Assembly (NCBI RefSeq): GCF_030020805.1
Contig: NZ_CP125098.1
Coordinates: forward strand, 531,001-595,000
Direction of reading: 5' to 3'
Source of the DNA: Paenibacillus sp. RC67
GTDB taxonomy: Bacteria > Bacillota > Bacilli > Paenibacillales > NBRC-103111
DNA length: 64,000 nt
The notes under the pieces were generated by a model, which was not told the DNA's origin, ran no database searches, and worked only from the letters and a program-made list of their open reading frames with translations. Position 1 is the stretch's first letter; every line of letters begins with the position of its first letter. A program made the translations under genes and the position numbers. Positions 1-7,898 of this stretch are shown piece after piece.

Positions 1-116
1 GGTTAGGGCTGTCCCTGGTGAGGAAAATTGTATCGATGCACAATGGGACGGTTGCAGTGAGCAGTAAAGAAGGAGAGGGAACTACGGTTACGGTTGTACT
101 TCCGAGTACGGACTAA
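1..116 (+). CDS. C-terminal end of a sensor histidine kinase (partial)
   Basis: The first 116 bases are open in one frame and end at TAA 114-116. The peptide reads LGLSLVRKIVSMHNGTVAVS and then a GEGTTVTVVLP tail. This is the G2 box and final strand of an HATPase_c (GHKL) ATP-binding domain, as at the extreme C terminus of two-component sensor kinases. Only about 37 residues are in the window, so the sensor input and the partner regulator cannot be seen. A strong terminator follows at once, so this was the last gene of its transcription unit. Confidence 0.8.
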   Translation, partial: LGLSLVRKIVSMHNGTVAVSSKEGEGTTVTVVLPSTD

Positions 117-151
117 CTAGGATAGACAATGCTTTCATTATGGAAGATGTA

Positions 152-193
152 AAAAGAGCGAGCGGGGCATAGGTCCTCGTTCGCTTCTTTTTT
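152..193 (+). terminator. Rho-independent terminator after the kinase gene
   Basis: Inverted repeat AGCGAGCGGGG / CCTCGTTCGCT with a 7-base loop, followed by a T-rich run. It lies between the kinase end and the convergent lipoprotein gene and may act in both directions. Confidence 0.85.
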
Positions 194-208
194 GTTACAG
201 GTACTAAA

Positions 209-718
209 TTAAGCAGGCAATGGGGTATCTGTAGGCTTGGCATAACCTTTTTGATATTTCTGGTCGATGTAGGCCCGGATTTCCTTCGCAGTTTTGCCAT
301 CCTGCTTCAATCTTGCCGATGTGACGGCAATTTCTAGGCATACGCCGCAGCGAGTTCCGTGATCATCCCATACGACACTGCCGTCTTGCTTGATTTCTTT
401 AATAAAGCAATTTTTGTTGCTCTTGTGTCCTGCACTCTCTCCACACCCACAATAGCAAGGAATCCATTCAAGAAGATCGGCAACAGAGGCTGCTACCTGA
501 TAAGCTTGCTTGATTTCCGGCCGCTGCTTGTCAAGGAACGAGGGGAGCTTCGTTAGACCTGAGGTTGTTTCTTGCAGATCGCCGTTAGGCGCATGCTGCT
601 GATGAGAGGCATGAGGGGCCATGGCTGTTGTTGATTTGCCGGACGAGGAGCTGCAGGCGGATAGGAGAACCGAAAGAGCAACCATTCCGGATAAAGGGAT
701 CAAATAATTGAATTTCAT
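209..718 (-). CDS. PCYCGC-motif lipoprotein
   Basis: A secreted lipoprotein of about 169 residues. It starts MKFNYLIPLSG with a hydrophobic stretch and the lipobox LLSAC, so it should be lipid-anchored on the outer face of the membrane. The mature part contains IPCYCGCGESAGHKSNKNC and then DDHGTRCGVCLEIA, the Cys-rich signature of the PCYCGC family (PF13798) found in Bacillales. The family has no established biochemical role; the cysteines could bind metal or be redox active. I chose the start at 718 because a GGGGGT ribosome site lies just upstream and the signal peptide begins there; a longer frame reaches 772. An extended -10 promoter lies upstream. Confidence 0.8.
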   Translation of the reverse strand: MKFNYLIPLSGMVALSVLLSACSSSSGKSTTAMAPHASHQQHAPNGDLQETTSGLTKLPSFLDKQRPEIKQAYQVAASVADLLEWIPCYCGCGESAGHKSNKNCFIKEIKQDGSVVWDDHGTRCGVCLEIAVTSARLKQDGKTAKEIRAYIDQKYQKGYAKPTDTPLPA

Positions 719-758
719 ACGAATGTACCCCCGATTAGAGCAAAATGATTTAAATAGT

Positions 759-767
759 ATTATACCA
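759..767 (-). promoter_or_regulatory. Extended -10 promoter for the PCYCGC lipoprotein
   Basis: On the minus strand the sequence reads TGG-TATAAT, an extended -10 element (TGn then TATAAT), about 40 bases upstream of the ATG at 718. No good -35 was found at 17 bases, which fits an extended -10 promoter. Confidence 0.5.
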
Positions 768-1252
768 TACATGGGTATAGAATATTCAATGGTGGCTAAG
801 AACAGTTAGCGTTATTAATATTATAACATTCGTTGTTAGATGATAATGGTTAATTGGTAGAATGGGATATGCCCGTAATCATGGCTTCAAAGGGAATGAC
901 TTCGTTCAGCTCAGGATTAATCCTCCAAATTTATAGCCATTTATCGTTTCTTTTTACTTCGTAATGGAGTGGGGAAAACAGGGTCGAAACTAAGATTTTC
1001 AAGGAAAACGACGGATGGAGGCGGAGAGTGCAAGCAGGTTGATTCCATCATGAATATAATCCAATTAGACGAGAGTTGCTGATTCTTAGTCTTTGAATAG
1101 TAAGTTGCTACTTCTCTTGGAAGAAGGATGAAATGCTGCCTCTTTACTTGCCTTATAAGATAGTTCTATATGGTGTGTAAAAAGACGTGATTTGACATGT
1201 CCAAACATCCGATACACAATGAACATAGGCTAGGATTAGGAGGTAGCGGGAT
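768..1252. other. Intergenic region without a recognised gene
   Basis: About 480 AT-rich bases between the divergent lipoprotein and thioredoxin genes. A TTGACA at 1192-1197, with a possible CACAAT at 1215-1220 (17-base spacing), could be the promoter of the thioredoxin gene. I saw no RNA gene, long repeat or coding frame with a ribosome site. Confidence 0.4.
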
Positions 1253-2275
1253 TTGAATACGTGGACGTTAGGGCCGTTGGTTGTGTCTGGCCAAGTCCTG
1301 GTCGTTGCGGCTGCGGTGGTTGCAGCTTATGCAGTGATGAGGCTTCGGCTGCGAAGCGCACTAACCAAAGGAACAGGCTACGAAAGACCATTTGAAGCGA
1401 TGCTGATTTGGTTTTTGGTATGGAAGCTGAGCGTAATCCTATTTCAAGCACAGAGCGTGTGGAATGACCCGATGACACTGTTGTATTTTAGCGGTGGGAC
1501 TAAAGGAGCTTGGCTAGCAACACTACTTGCAGCGTGTTATGTAGGGTATAAGGACCGTTCATCGTCTAATCGTGGCATTTATCTTGACGCGTGGCTAGTT
1601 TCCATTGTGTCTGGTTATACGTTGTATCGAATTTTGGAAGTGGCTTTCTTGGAAGGGCATGTTACCACTAACGCTATTATAGCTTTACTGGGTATAGGTA
1701 CCGTCGTTATCGGATGGATGAGAGAGCCTCAGGCGGGACGCACAAGGATGCAGACGGTGTTCGTGTCCTTCGTTATTATACATGCGCTGCTTAGTGCTGT
1801 TGCCGCCAACACATGGGATAAACCGGGTTCAGGAAGCCAAGCATCGGATGTAATCGGCATTGGTATCGGTCAGACTGCTCCTGATTTTGAATTGTTGACT
1901 CTCGAAGGAGCGAAGGTCAAGCTTTCGGATTATAAAGGGAAAAAGGTGATGATCAACTTCTGGGCTACATGGTGCCCACCCTGTAGAGTGGAGATGCCCG
2001 TTATGCAAAAATTTTATAGCGAGAATCAAGATAACAATGTCGTTATTTTATCTGTTGATGCTACGCATACCGAGGCTAGCCATACGGTAGTGGAATCGTT
2101 CCAAAAGCATTGGGGGCTCACATTTCCCTTGGTACTGGATGTAGATGGACAAGTAGGGAAAACCTATCAAGTTTCGGCCTATCCGGCTACGTATGTGCTT
2201 GATGAGCAGGGAATAATCCGTAAAAAGCATCAAGGCGCAATGGATGAAGACATGCTGAAAAAAGCGGTGAAATGA
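1253..2275 (+). CDS. Polytopic membrane protein fused to a TlpA/ResA-type thioredoxin domain
   Basis: A protein of 340 residues in two parts. Residues about 1-185 hold several hydrophobic segments; the pattern, including FEAMLIWFLVWKLS and a GPLVVSGQVL start, recalls prolipoprotein diacylglyceryl transferase (Lgt) topology, though I do not see the Lgt catalytic signature. Residues about 200-340 are a thioredoxin fold with NFWATWCPPCRVEMP (Cys241, Cys244), typical of extracytoplasmic ResA/TlpA thiol-disulfide reductases that maintain apocytochromes or other secreted thiols. The start is TTG at 1253, supported by AGGAGG at 1238-1243. It is monocistronic here. Confidence is high for the thioredoxin half and low for the identity of the membrane half. 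Confidence 0.8.
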   Translation: MNTWTLGPLVVSGQVLVVAAAVVAAYAVMRLRLRSALTKGTGYERPFEAMLIWFLVWKLSVILFQAQSVWNDPMTLLYFSGGTKGAWLATLLAACYVGYKDRSSSNRGIYLDAWLVSIVSGYTLYRILEVAFLEGHVTTNAIIALLGIGTVVIGWMREPQAGRTRMQTVFVSFVIIHALLSAVAANTWDKPGSGSQASDVIGIGIGQTAPDFELLTLEGAKVKLSDYKGKKVMINFWATWCPPCRVEMPVMQKFYSENQDNNVVILSVDATHTEASHTVVESFQKHWGLTFPLVLDVDGQVGKTYQVSAYPATYVLDEQGIIRKKHQGAMDEDMLKKAVK

Positions 2276-2434
2276 TTTTCTTACTGGAAAAGTAAGTGAC
2301 CGGATAGAAGATAGGGAATGTAAGCGGATAAATTTCATATTGCGTAATTAAAAGCTTGCGTGATATGATTTGAAATATTAAAAATCAGTATTTGGAAACA
2401 AGTTCATAATATCGAACTCAAGGAGGCATTCTTT

Positions 2435-3838
2435 ATGGCCAATACAAGTATTATTTTGCGGGTGGAGCTGACTCACGGAGAAGTTACATTCGGTGACGTA
2501 GCAGCTGCTATAAGTCGGGCAGGCGGTGATGTAACCTCAATCGACGTTATTCGTGTCGGTAAGGAATCCTCGATACGCGACATTACGGTAGACGTTCAGG
2601 ACTCTGCGGAAGCGCAAGTCGTTCAAGGCATTAAGGCACTGTCGGGGATCAAGCTAATCAACGTATCCGACCGGACCTTTCTGGCGCATCTGGGCGGGAA
2701 AATTTCCGTTACTCCAAGCATGCCGATCAAAAACCGGGACGACTTGTCTCGTGTCTATACACCAGGTGTGGCCCGAGTATGTACCGCTATTCATGAGGAT
2801 CCGAATAAAGCTTATTCCCTTACGATTAAGCGGAATACGGTAGCTGTTGTTACGGACGGTACGGCCGTACTTGGTCTTGGAGATATCGGCCCGGAAGCTG
2901 CGGCTCCGGTAATGGAAGGTAAAGCCATGCTATTCAAGCAGCTGGCTGGAGTAGACGCGTTCCCGATTTGTTTGGATACCAAAGACACGGAAGAAATTAT
3001 TCGTACTGTTAAAGCGATGAGCCCGATTTTTGGAGGCATTAACCTTGAAGATATTAGCTCCCCTCGCTGCTTCGAGATTGAATCCCGATTGGAGCAAGAG
3101 CTGGACATCCCGGTATTCCACGATGATCAGCACGGAACAGCCGTCGTTATGATGGCGGGACTGCTTAACGCATTGAAAGTCGTTGGCAAGCCTATCGAAT
3201 CGATCCGCGTCGTCGTTAACGGGATCGGCGCAGCCGGAGTATCCGTCTGCAAGATGCTCTTGGCAGCCGGTGTGGGCAGACTTGTCCCTGTCGATCGTGA
3301 CGGAGCGATTGTTCATGGCGGTACGTATGAACAGCCTATGTGGCAGTGGCTTGCACAGCAGCCGCAGGTAGAAGCGAAAGCAGGAACCTTGGATGATGTA
3401 ATTCAAGGAGCAGACGTATTCATCGGCGTATCGCGCGCAGGATTGTTGAAAGTTCATCATGTTCAATCGATGGCTAAAGATCCGATCGTATTTGCACTTG
3501 CTAATCCGCAGCCGGAAATCGATCCGGAAGTGGCACAGCCTTATGTACGTGTCATGGCGACTGGACGAAGCGATTATCCGAACCAAATCAACAACGTGCT
3601 TTGCTTCCCGGGTATTTTCCGTGGAGCGCTCGACTGCCGCGCACGTCGAATCAATGAAGAAATGAAGCTGGCTGCTGCTCGCGCTATCGCTTCGGTTGTT
3701 AGCGATGCTGAGTTGAATGAACTGTATATCATTCCAAGTATTTTTAACGAGCATGTTGTGACTAACGTGCGTCATGCGGTTATTGAAGCTGCTATTAGCA
3801 CTGGCCTAGCTCGCCGTATTCCGCCGGACTTCCGGTAA
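2435..3838 (+). CDS. NAD(P)-dependent malic enzyme with N-terminal ACT domain
   Basis: Oxidatively decarboxylates malate to pyruvate in the cytosol, linking the TCA cycle to pyruvate. The 467 residues begin with an ACT-like regulatory domain (about 1-80, containing VIRVGKESSIRDITVDV). The malic enzyme catalytic core follows with RVYTPGVARVC, MEGKAMLFKQLAG (catalytic Lys) and PVFHDDQHGTA (metal-binding Asp residues). The NAD(P)-binding half follows with a GIGAAG turn. A member of this family in Bacillus can also act as a malolactic enzyme, so the exact reaction is not certain. Start ATG 2435 is preceded by AAGGAGG. A strong terminator follows, so it is a single-gene unit. Confidence 0.92.
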   Translation: MANTSIILRVELTHGEVTFGDVAAAISRAGGDVTSIDVIRVGKESSIRDITVDVQDSAEAQVVQGIKALSGIKLINVSDRTFLAHLGGKISVTPSMPIKNRDDLSRVYTPGVARVCTAIHEDPNKAYSLTIKRNTVAVVTDGTAVLGLGDIGPEAAAPVMEGKAMLFKQLAGVDAFPICLDTKDTEEIIRTVKAMSPIFGGINLEDISSPRCFEIESRLEQELDIPVFHDDQHGTAVVMMAGLLNALKVVGKPIESIRVVVNGIGAAGVSVCKMLLAAGVGRLVPVDRDGAIVHGGTYEQPMWQWLAQQPQVEAKAGTLDDVIQGADVFIGVSRAGLLKVHHVQSMAKDPIVFALANPQPEIDPEVAQPYVRVMATGRSDYPNQINNVLCFPGIFRGALDCRARRINEEMKLAAARAIASVVSDAELNELYIIPSIFNEHVVTNVRHAVIEAAISTGLARRIPPDFR

Positions 3839-3873
3839 GAGCCTTGGCATAAAGTGCTGGGCAAACTAATAGT

Positions 3874-3903
3874 AAAGGATCTCCTCTGGGAGGTCCTTTT
3901 TTG
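3874..3903 (+). terminator. Terminator after malic enzyme
   Basis: Stem AAGGAtCTCC / GGGAGgTCCTT with a short loop followed by a T6 run. Confidence 0.85.
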
Positions 3904-4047
3904 TTGCGTAGTTTTCGTTAACCGAACATTCGAAATATCTTTCCTTAATGCAAGTTAATTCACTGTGGTTAAAAAAATTGTGAACAGCAAACATTAAATA
4001 GCAGAAGCATTATTTCCACAGCTGCAGAAGGAAAAGGAGTCGTGAAA

Positions 4048-4395
4048 ATGATTGTCGTTTATGGAATAGGGCTGCTATTAGGGGGACTGTTTGCAATTAA
4101 CGGGGTATTATCGTATCAAGCGAAGCATATCGATTCTTCGTTTTGGCCAACGTTTTTTTATCAGCTCAAGCTGCTGCCGGTTCTGTTTACAGCTAATTTG
4201 ATGATAGGCTACGGAATCAAATTTTGTTACAAATCGTTTGGCAGCTTGACGGTAGCGCTTAGCTTATCCAAATGCTTGGAAATTTTCATTTGTGTTGTGA
4301 TGGGCTATTTGTTTCTGAAAGAAATACCGACTTGGAAGACGTATTTCGGTCTCGCCGTCATCGCAGGAGGTTTTGTTATTACCAAATGGAAGTAG
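4048..4395 (+). CDS. Small four-helix membrane protein, DMT/EamA-like half transporter
   Basis: About 115 residues with roughly four hydrophobic helices and a C-terminal VIAGGFVITKWK. The last helix pair (LFLKEIPTWKTYFGLAVIAGG) resembles the conserved end of drug/metabolite transporter (EamA/SMR-like) units, which often act as dimers when this short. The substrate is unknown. The frame is also open from GTG 4042, but AAGGAG ends only 2 bases before that codon and 8 bases before ATG 4048, so ATG 4048 is preferred. Confidence 0.6.
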   Translation: MIVVYGIGLLLGGLFAINGVLSYQAKHIDSSFWPTFFYQLKLLPVLFTANLMIGYGIKFCYKSFGSLTVALSLSKCLEIFICVVMGYLFLKEIPTWKTYFGLAVIAGGFVITKWK

Positions 4396-4495
4396 ACCTA
4401 GTATTAAAGAGGCTCAGTGCCTGTCTGAGAAAGAGAAGCACAATAGTCTGAAGTTCTTTTTTTCGAGCTTGTACATATGATGATAAGGGTCTGAT

Positions 4496-5251
4496 ATGTC
4501 TCATATGGAGTTGGTTCAGATGGAACAAATGGCGCTAAGCGGGATCATTGCTTCCTTATGCACGGTGCTAGGAGCTATCCCCGCACTGCTGTTCAAGCAT
4601 GTTTCACACCGCAGAAGAGATAGTCTTCTCGCTTATACGGCAGGCATTATGGTTGCAGCATCGACATACAGCCTTATCCCTTCTGCTCTAAAGCTGTCCA
4701 ATCTGCTAGTGCTGGCTGTAGGCATATTGGCAGGAACAGCTGTGCTAACGTTGATGGAGAAAGCCATTCCGCATGTAGAGCCGGTTCATTCTTCAGACAA
4801 ACGGGCTATGGAAGATAAGTCCATGTTCTTTTTGCTTGCCATGGGTTTGCATAATTTGCCGGAAGGGCTCTCCGTCGGAGTGAGCTATGCCAGTGATCAC
4901 CCGGATCTTGGCCCTCTCGTTTCGTTTGCCATTGGGCTGCAAAATGTACCGGAAGGATTTTTAATCGCTTTGTTCCTCATTTCCCATCAGGTTGACAGAT
5001 GGAAAGCGATACTGCTTGCGTCGGGGACCGCTTTAGTGGAACTAGCGGCGTGTTTCGCCGGTTTTCATTTTACTTCGCGGATTAGCGGGATTGTTCCATA
5101 CGGCTTGGCATTTGCGGCTGGAGCGATGCTCTACGTCGTATATAAGGAGTTGATTCCTGAAAGTCACGGGGACGGTCATGAAAGACCGGCAACCTTCGCT
5201 TTTATTGCGGGACTGCTGACGATGATCGGATTGAGTCATGGATTTCGCTAA
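4496..5251 (+). CDS. ZIP-family divalent metal transporter
   Basis: A 251-residue integral membrane protein with about eight hydrophobic segments. The diagnostic ZIP motifs are present: HNLPEGLSVG in the middle and a second LQNVPEGFLIA about 30 residues later, which form the metal-binding site of Zn2+/Fe2+ importers; ELIPESHG closes the third. The histidines around residue 94-98 (HVEPVHSSDK) fit a cytoplasmic variable loop. It imports zinc or related metals across the cytoplasmic membrane; the precise metal is not readable. Start ATG 4496 has AAGGG 6 bases upstream. A perfect hairpin terminator follows. Confidence 0.88.
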   Translation: MSHMELVQMEQMALSGIIASLCTVLGAIPALLFKHVSHRRRDSLLAYTAGIMVAASTYSLIPSALKLSNLLVLAVGILAGTAVLTLMEKAIPHVEPVHSSDKRAMEDKSMFFLLAMGLHNLPEGLSVGVSYASDHPDLGPLVSFAIGLQNVPEGFLIALFLISHQVDRWKAILLASGTALVELAACFAGFHFTSRISGIVPYGLAFAAGAMLYVVYKELIPESHGDGHERPATFAFIAGLLTMIGLSHGFR

Positions 5252-5280
5252 GAAGATGTTTGAGGCGAGCTGATGGATAG

Positions 5281-5320
5281 ACAAGCTGACTTCGTTGTAT
5301 GAAGTCAGCTTGTTTTTTTT
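5281..5320 (+). terminator. Strong terminator after ZIP transporter
   Basis: Perfect stem ACAAGCTGACTTC / GAAGTCAGCTTGT with a 7-base loop and T8 tail. Confidence 0.9.
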
Positions 5321-5378
5321 GGGTGGAGCGATTGGTGCCATTTATATCAGAACGGCTTTATGCTACAAGCCATTTCTA

Positions 5379-6761
5379 CTATTTAATAAAGGAGAGCTTT
5401 CCGTCGTCCGGCAGCGGGATGTCCTTCCATGTGCGGTTGTCCCCGTTAAATTGCGGGAGCCAAGGAGCTAACGCTTCGAGCATGTCATCGCACATGCGCC
5501 ATACCTCGTCTGTCGTGCAGACGGCGGCGGTCAGCGGATCATGCAGCACCGCCTGCTTGACCAGCGCGCGATTGCCGGTCAAAGCGGCTTCGACCGCCAT
5601 TTCCTGTACACTGATGCTTGTGCGGCAAGTTGCGGCGCAAGCAAGCGGGAGAGCACCGATGAATGTTGGCTGAATACCACTGCGATCAACATAGCAGGGA
5701 ATCTCGATTGTGCTGCGCTCTGGCAGATTCGTTATCAAGCCATCGTTGCCGATGTTGAAATGGCCGCGGTATACGCGCCCCGTCTCCAGCGCTTCAAGTA
5801 TGTAGGAGCCGTGCTCCTCCGACCGCTGGCCGAGCGGTATCGATTCCAACTCACCGCTAAGCCACTTCGGAATATTTTCCTTATACTCATCCCCACGGCT
5901 CAAACAATGGTTTAAATAACCTCCTGTTTCACCGCCGATCCACGTGTCAGGATATATCCATTGAGCGGTCTCTTCCGGCCGTTTACGATACCAAGGCAAA
6001 TATTCGCTCAGATGACCGTTCGATTCGGTAGAGAAATAACCGAAGCGGCGAAGCACATCGATGCGGCAAGGCTCCTTGGAGGCAATATCCTGATTCTTCT
6101 CCATTGCAGGAAGAATCTCGGACAGTAAGTTTCGCCCTTGATGTGACACCTGGATGAACCAGGTTTGATGGTTGATTCCTGCAGCGGTATAGTCTAACTC
6201 TTGTTTAGGCAGCCCAAGAGCTTTGGCAATGAGTGAATGGCTGTGCTGAACGCCATGGCACAGTCCGACAACCTTAATGCCGCCAGCCCGGCGTACCGCC
6301 CACGTATTCATCGCCATGGGGTTGGAATAATTGAGAAGCAGTGCATTCGGGGCAACCTCCCGCATGTCACGGGCAATATCGAGCAGAACGGGAATCGTAC
6401 GCAGTGCGAAGAAGATGCCTCCAGGCCCGAGCGTGTCTCCGACACATTGGTCGACGCCGTAGCGGAGCGGGATTTCGATGTCATGGCGGAATGCTTCAAG
6501 TCCGCCGACGCGTGCAGTGCAGAATACATAGTCTGCTCCAGACAGAGCTTCACGCTGATTGGTCGTTGCGTGGATAGTTGCAGGGAGCTTGTTCTTCTCA
6601 ATCATATGGCGACATAAACTGGCTGCCATCTCCAAGCTTTCTTCATTGATATCCATGAAACGAAATTGCGCATTTTGAAATTCCTCAACCGCGAGGATGT
6701 CCATAACCAATCTGCGTGTAAATCCAATGCTTCCAGCGCCAATCATAGCAATCTTCAACAT
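5379..6761 (-). CDS. Glycoside hydrolase family 4 (alpha-galactosidase or alpha-galacturonidase type)
   Basis: A cytosolic NAD- and Mn-dependent glycosidase of 460 residues. The N terminus MLKIAMIGAGSIGFTRR is the GH4 dinucleotide-binding Rossmann motif. The GH4 signature GLCHGVQ (Cys168, His169) and GINHQTW (His198) supply the metal ligands. In GH4 the residues following Cys-His help separate specificities: CHS is usual for MelA alpha-galactosidases, CHE for alpha-glucosidases, and a CHG form is associated with LplD-type alpha-galacturonidases. The CHG here and the neighbouring LplABC-like importer favour a galacturonide substrate, but this is inference. It is divergent from an AraC gene at 6864, a likely regulator. 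RBS TAGGAGG supports ATG 6761. No signal peptide. Confidence 0.85.
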   Translation of the reverse strand: MLKIAMIGAGSIGFTRRLVMDILAVEEFQNAQFRFMDINEESLEMAASLCRHMIEKNKLPATIHATTNQREALSGADYVFCTARVGGLEAFRHDIEIPLRYGVDQCVGDTLGPGGIFFALRTIPVLLDIARDMREVAPNALLLNYSNPMAMNTWAVRRAGGIKVVGLCHGVQHSHSLIAKALGLPKQELDYTAAGINHQTWFIQVSHQGRNLLSEILPAMEKNQDIASKEPCRIDVLRRFGYFSTESNGHLSEYLPWYRKRPEETAQWIYPDTWIGGETGGYLNHCLSRGDEYKENIPKWLSGELESIPLGQRSEEHGSYILEALETGRVYRGHFNIGNDGLITNLPERSTIEIPCYVDRSGIQPTFIGALPLACAATCRTSISVQEMAVEAALTGNRALVKQAVLHDPLTAAVCTTDEVWRMCDDMLEALAPWLPQFNGDNRTWKDIPLPDDGKLSFIK

Positions 6762-6811
6762 AAAGATAAGTCCTCCTACCTGCTATTTGATATATAACAG
6801 CCGTATCTTCG

Positions 6812-6840
6812 TTGACTTCCGTATTTGACAGTACCATAAT
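6812..6840 (+). promoter_or_regulatory. Promoter for the AraC regulator in the GH4-AraC divergent region
   Basis: TTGACT at 6812-6817 and CATAAT at 6835-6840 with 17-base spacing, about 24 bases upstream of the AraC start. Confidence 0.5.
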
Positions 6841-6863
6841 AAAACAAAGAGAAAAGGCTTACA

Positions 6864-7793
6864 ATGATAACATATTATCGAAAGGATGATACTATATTGC
6901 TGTATCAGCATGAGGCTTATGAACGGTCGAGCTACGGTTTCAAATACTTAAGCCATGCCGAGCTTCCTATCCGCCTAATTAATATCGGCTGGGACCGCGT
7001 TACCTCTCCGGACTATCGTTGGAACGGTAAGGAGCGAGGAGGAGGCTTTATCGTGTTTCAATATACGCTCACGGGACGCGGGGTGTTGAGAGATGGGGAT
7101 ACGTTTTATTCGCTGTCCAAGGATACGGGCTTCATTACGATAGTACCAAGCGACCAGGATTATTACTTTCCTGAGGGTGAAGAGGAGTGGGAATTTCTTT
7201 ACATCGTCGTTAACGGGGCGGATGCGCTAAATCATTTCACGGATATAGTCAAAAAGATGGGACCGGTACTCTCGTTCCGGGAGTACAAGGAGCCCTTAGC
7301 AATACTGAGCCGATTGTATGCAGATGTATACCGCGATCCCCAGCTCGATAAATACACGATTTCTTCGAGACTGTATGAACTGTTGATGTCGCTTCATAGG
7401 CTTGCGGAGGGAAGGGATATCGTCCGTGCTCCTCAGGATATGCCGGATTCGATGCGAGCGGCTATAAAGCTGATGAAATCGAGGTACTCCACTGATGTGT
7501 CCATCGACGATATGGCAGAGGCAGCGGGTCTTAGCAAATATCATTTTTGCCGACAGTTTATGAAGAAAACAGGGTTGAAGCCTAATCAATATTTGCGCAA
7601 AATCAGGATTGAGCACGCAGCTTGGCTTTTAAGGCACACGGACAAGACGGTGGAGATGATAGGCAAGGAAGCGGGGTTCGAGTACACGAATTACTTTATT
7701 AAGGTGTTTCGTTCCTTTGTCGGTGCGACGCCAAACGAATATCGACTGGGGAAGACCGGTGATCCCGTCTATTTTTTGAGGATTGAGCCTTGA
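6864..7793 (+). CDS. AraC/XylS-family transcriptional regulator
   Basis: A 309-residue protein with an N-terminal cupin-like ligand-binding domain (about 1-180, with FIVFQYTLTGRGVLRDGD) and a C-terminal double helix-turn-helix domain (about 200-300). The latter contains IDDMAEAAGLSKYHFCRQF and the second-helix signature KEAGFEYTNYFIKVFRSFVGATPNEYR typical of AraC. It should sense a sugar in the cytosol and control the divergent GH4 gene, about 100 bases away, and perhaps the importer downstream. RBS AAAAGG supports the start. It ends at a terminator shared with the convergent large AraC gene. Confidence 0.9.
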   Translation: MITYYRKDDTILLYQHEAYERSSYGFKYLSHAELPIRLINIGWDRVTSPDYRWNGKERGGGFIVFQYTLTGRGVLRDGDTFYSLSKDTGFITIVPSDQDYYFPEGEEEWEFLYIVVNGADALNHFTDIVKKMGPVLSFREYKEPLAILSRLYADVYRDPQLDKYTISSRLYELLMSLHRLAEGRDIVRAPQDMPDSMRAAIKLMKSRYSTDVSIDDMAEAAGLSKYHFCRQFMKKTGLKPNQYLRKIRIEHAAWLLRHTDKTVEMIGKEAGFEYTNYFIKVFRSFVGATPNEYRLGKTGDPVYFLRIEP

Positions 7794-7813
7794 GAGAAGT
7801 GTGCAAAAGCAAC

Positions 7814-7856
7814 AAAAGCAAAGCACACCGTTATGCAAACGGTCGCTTTGCTTTCT
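7814..7856. terminator. Bidirectional terminator between two convergent AraC genes
   Basis: Inverted repeat AAAAGCAAAGC / GCTTTGCTTT with inner pairing ACCGTT / AACGGT. A-rich left and T-rich right sides allow use in both directions. Confidence 0.7.
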
Positions 7857-7898
7857 TATGTTGAGATGCAGGGTAGTGCATAGTGTAGAGTCAGAGGA

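Noticed and set aside
2930..3775. 281-residue open frame on the minus strand
   Set aside because: It lies wholly opposite the malic enzyme gene, has no ribosome site and the composition of an antisense shadow (Arg/Ser/Ile/His-rich).
4042..4047. GTG start for the small DMT-like protein
   Set aside because: Only 2 bases separate it from the ribosome site; the ATG at 4048 has proper spacing.
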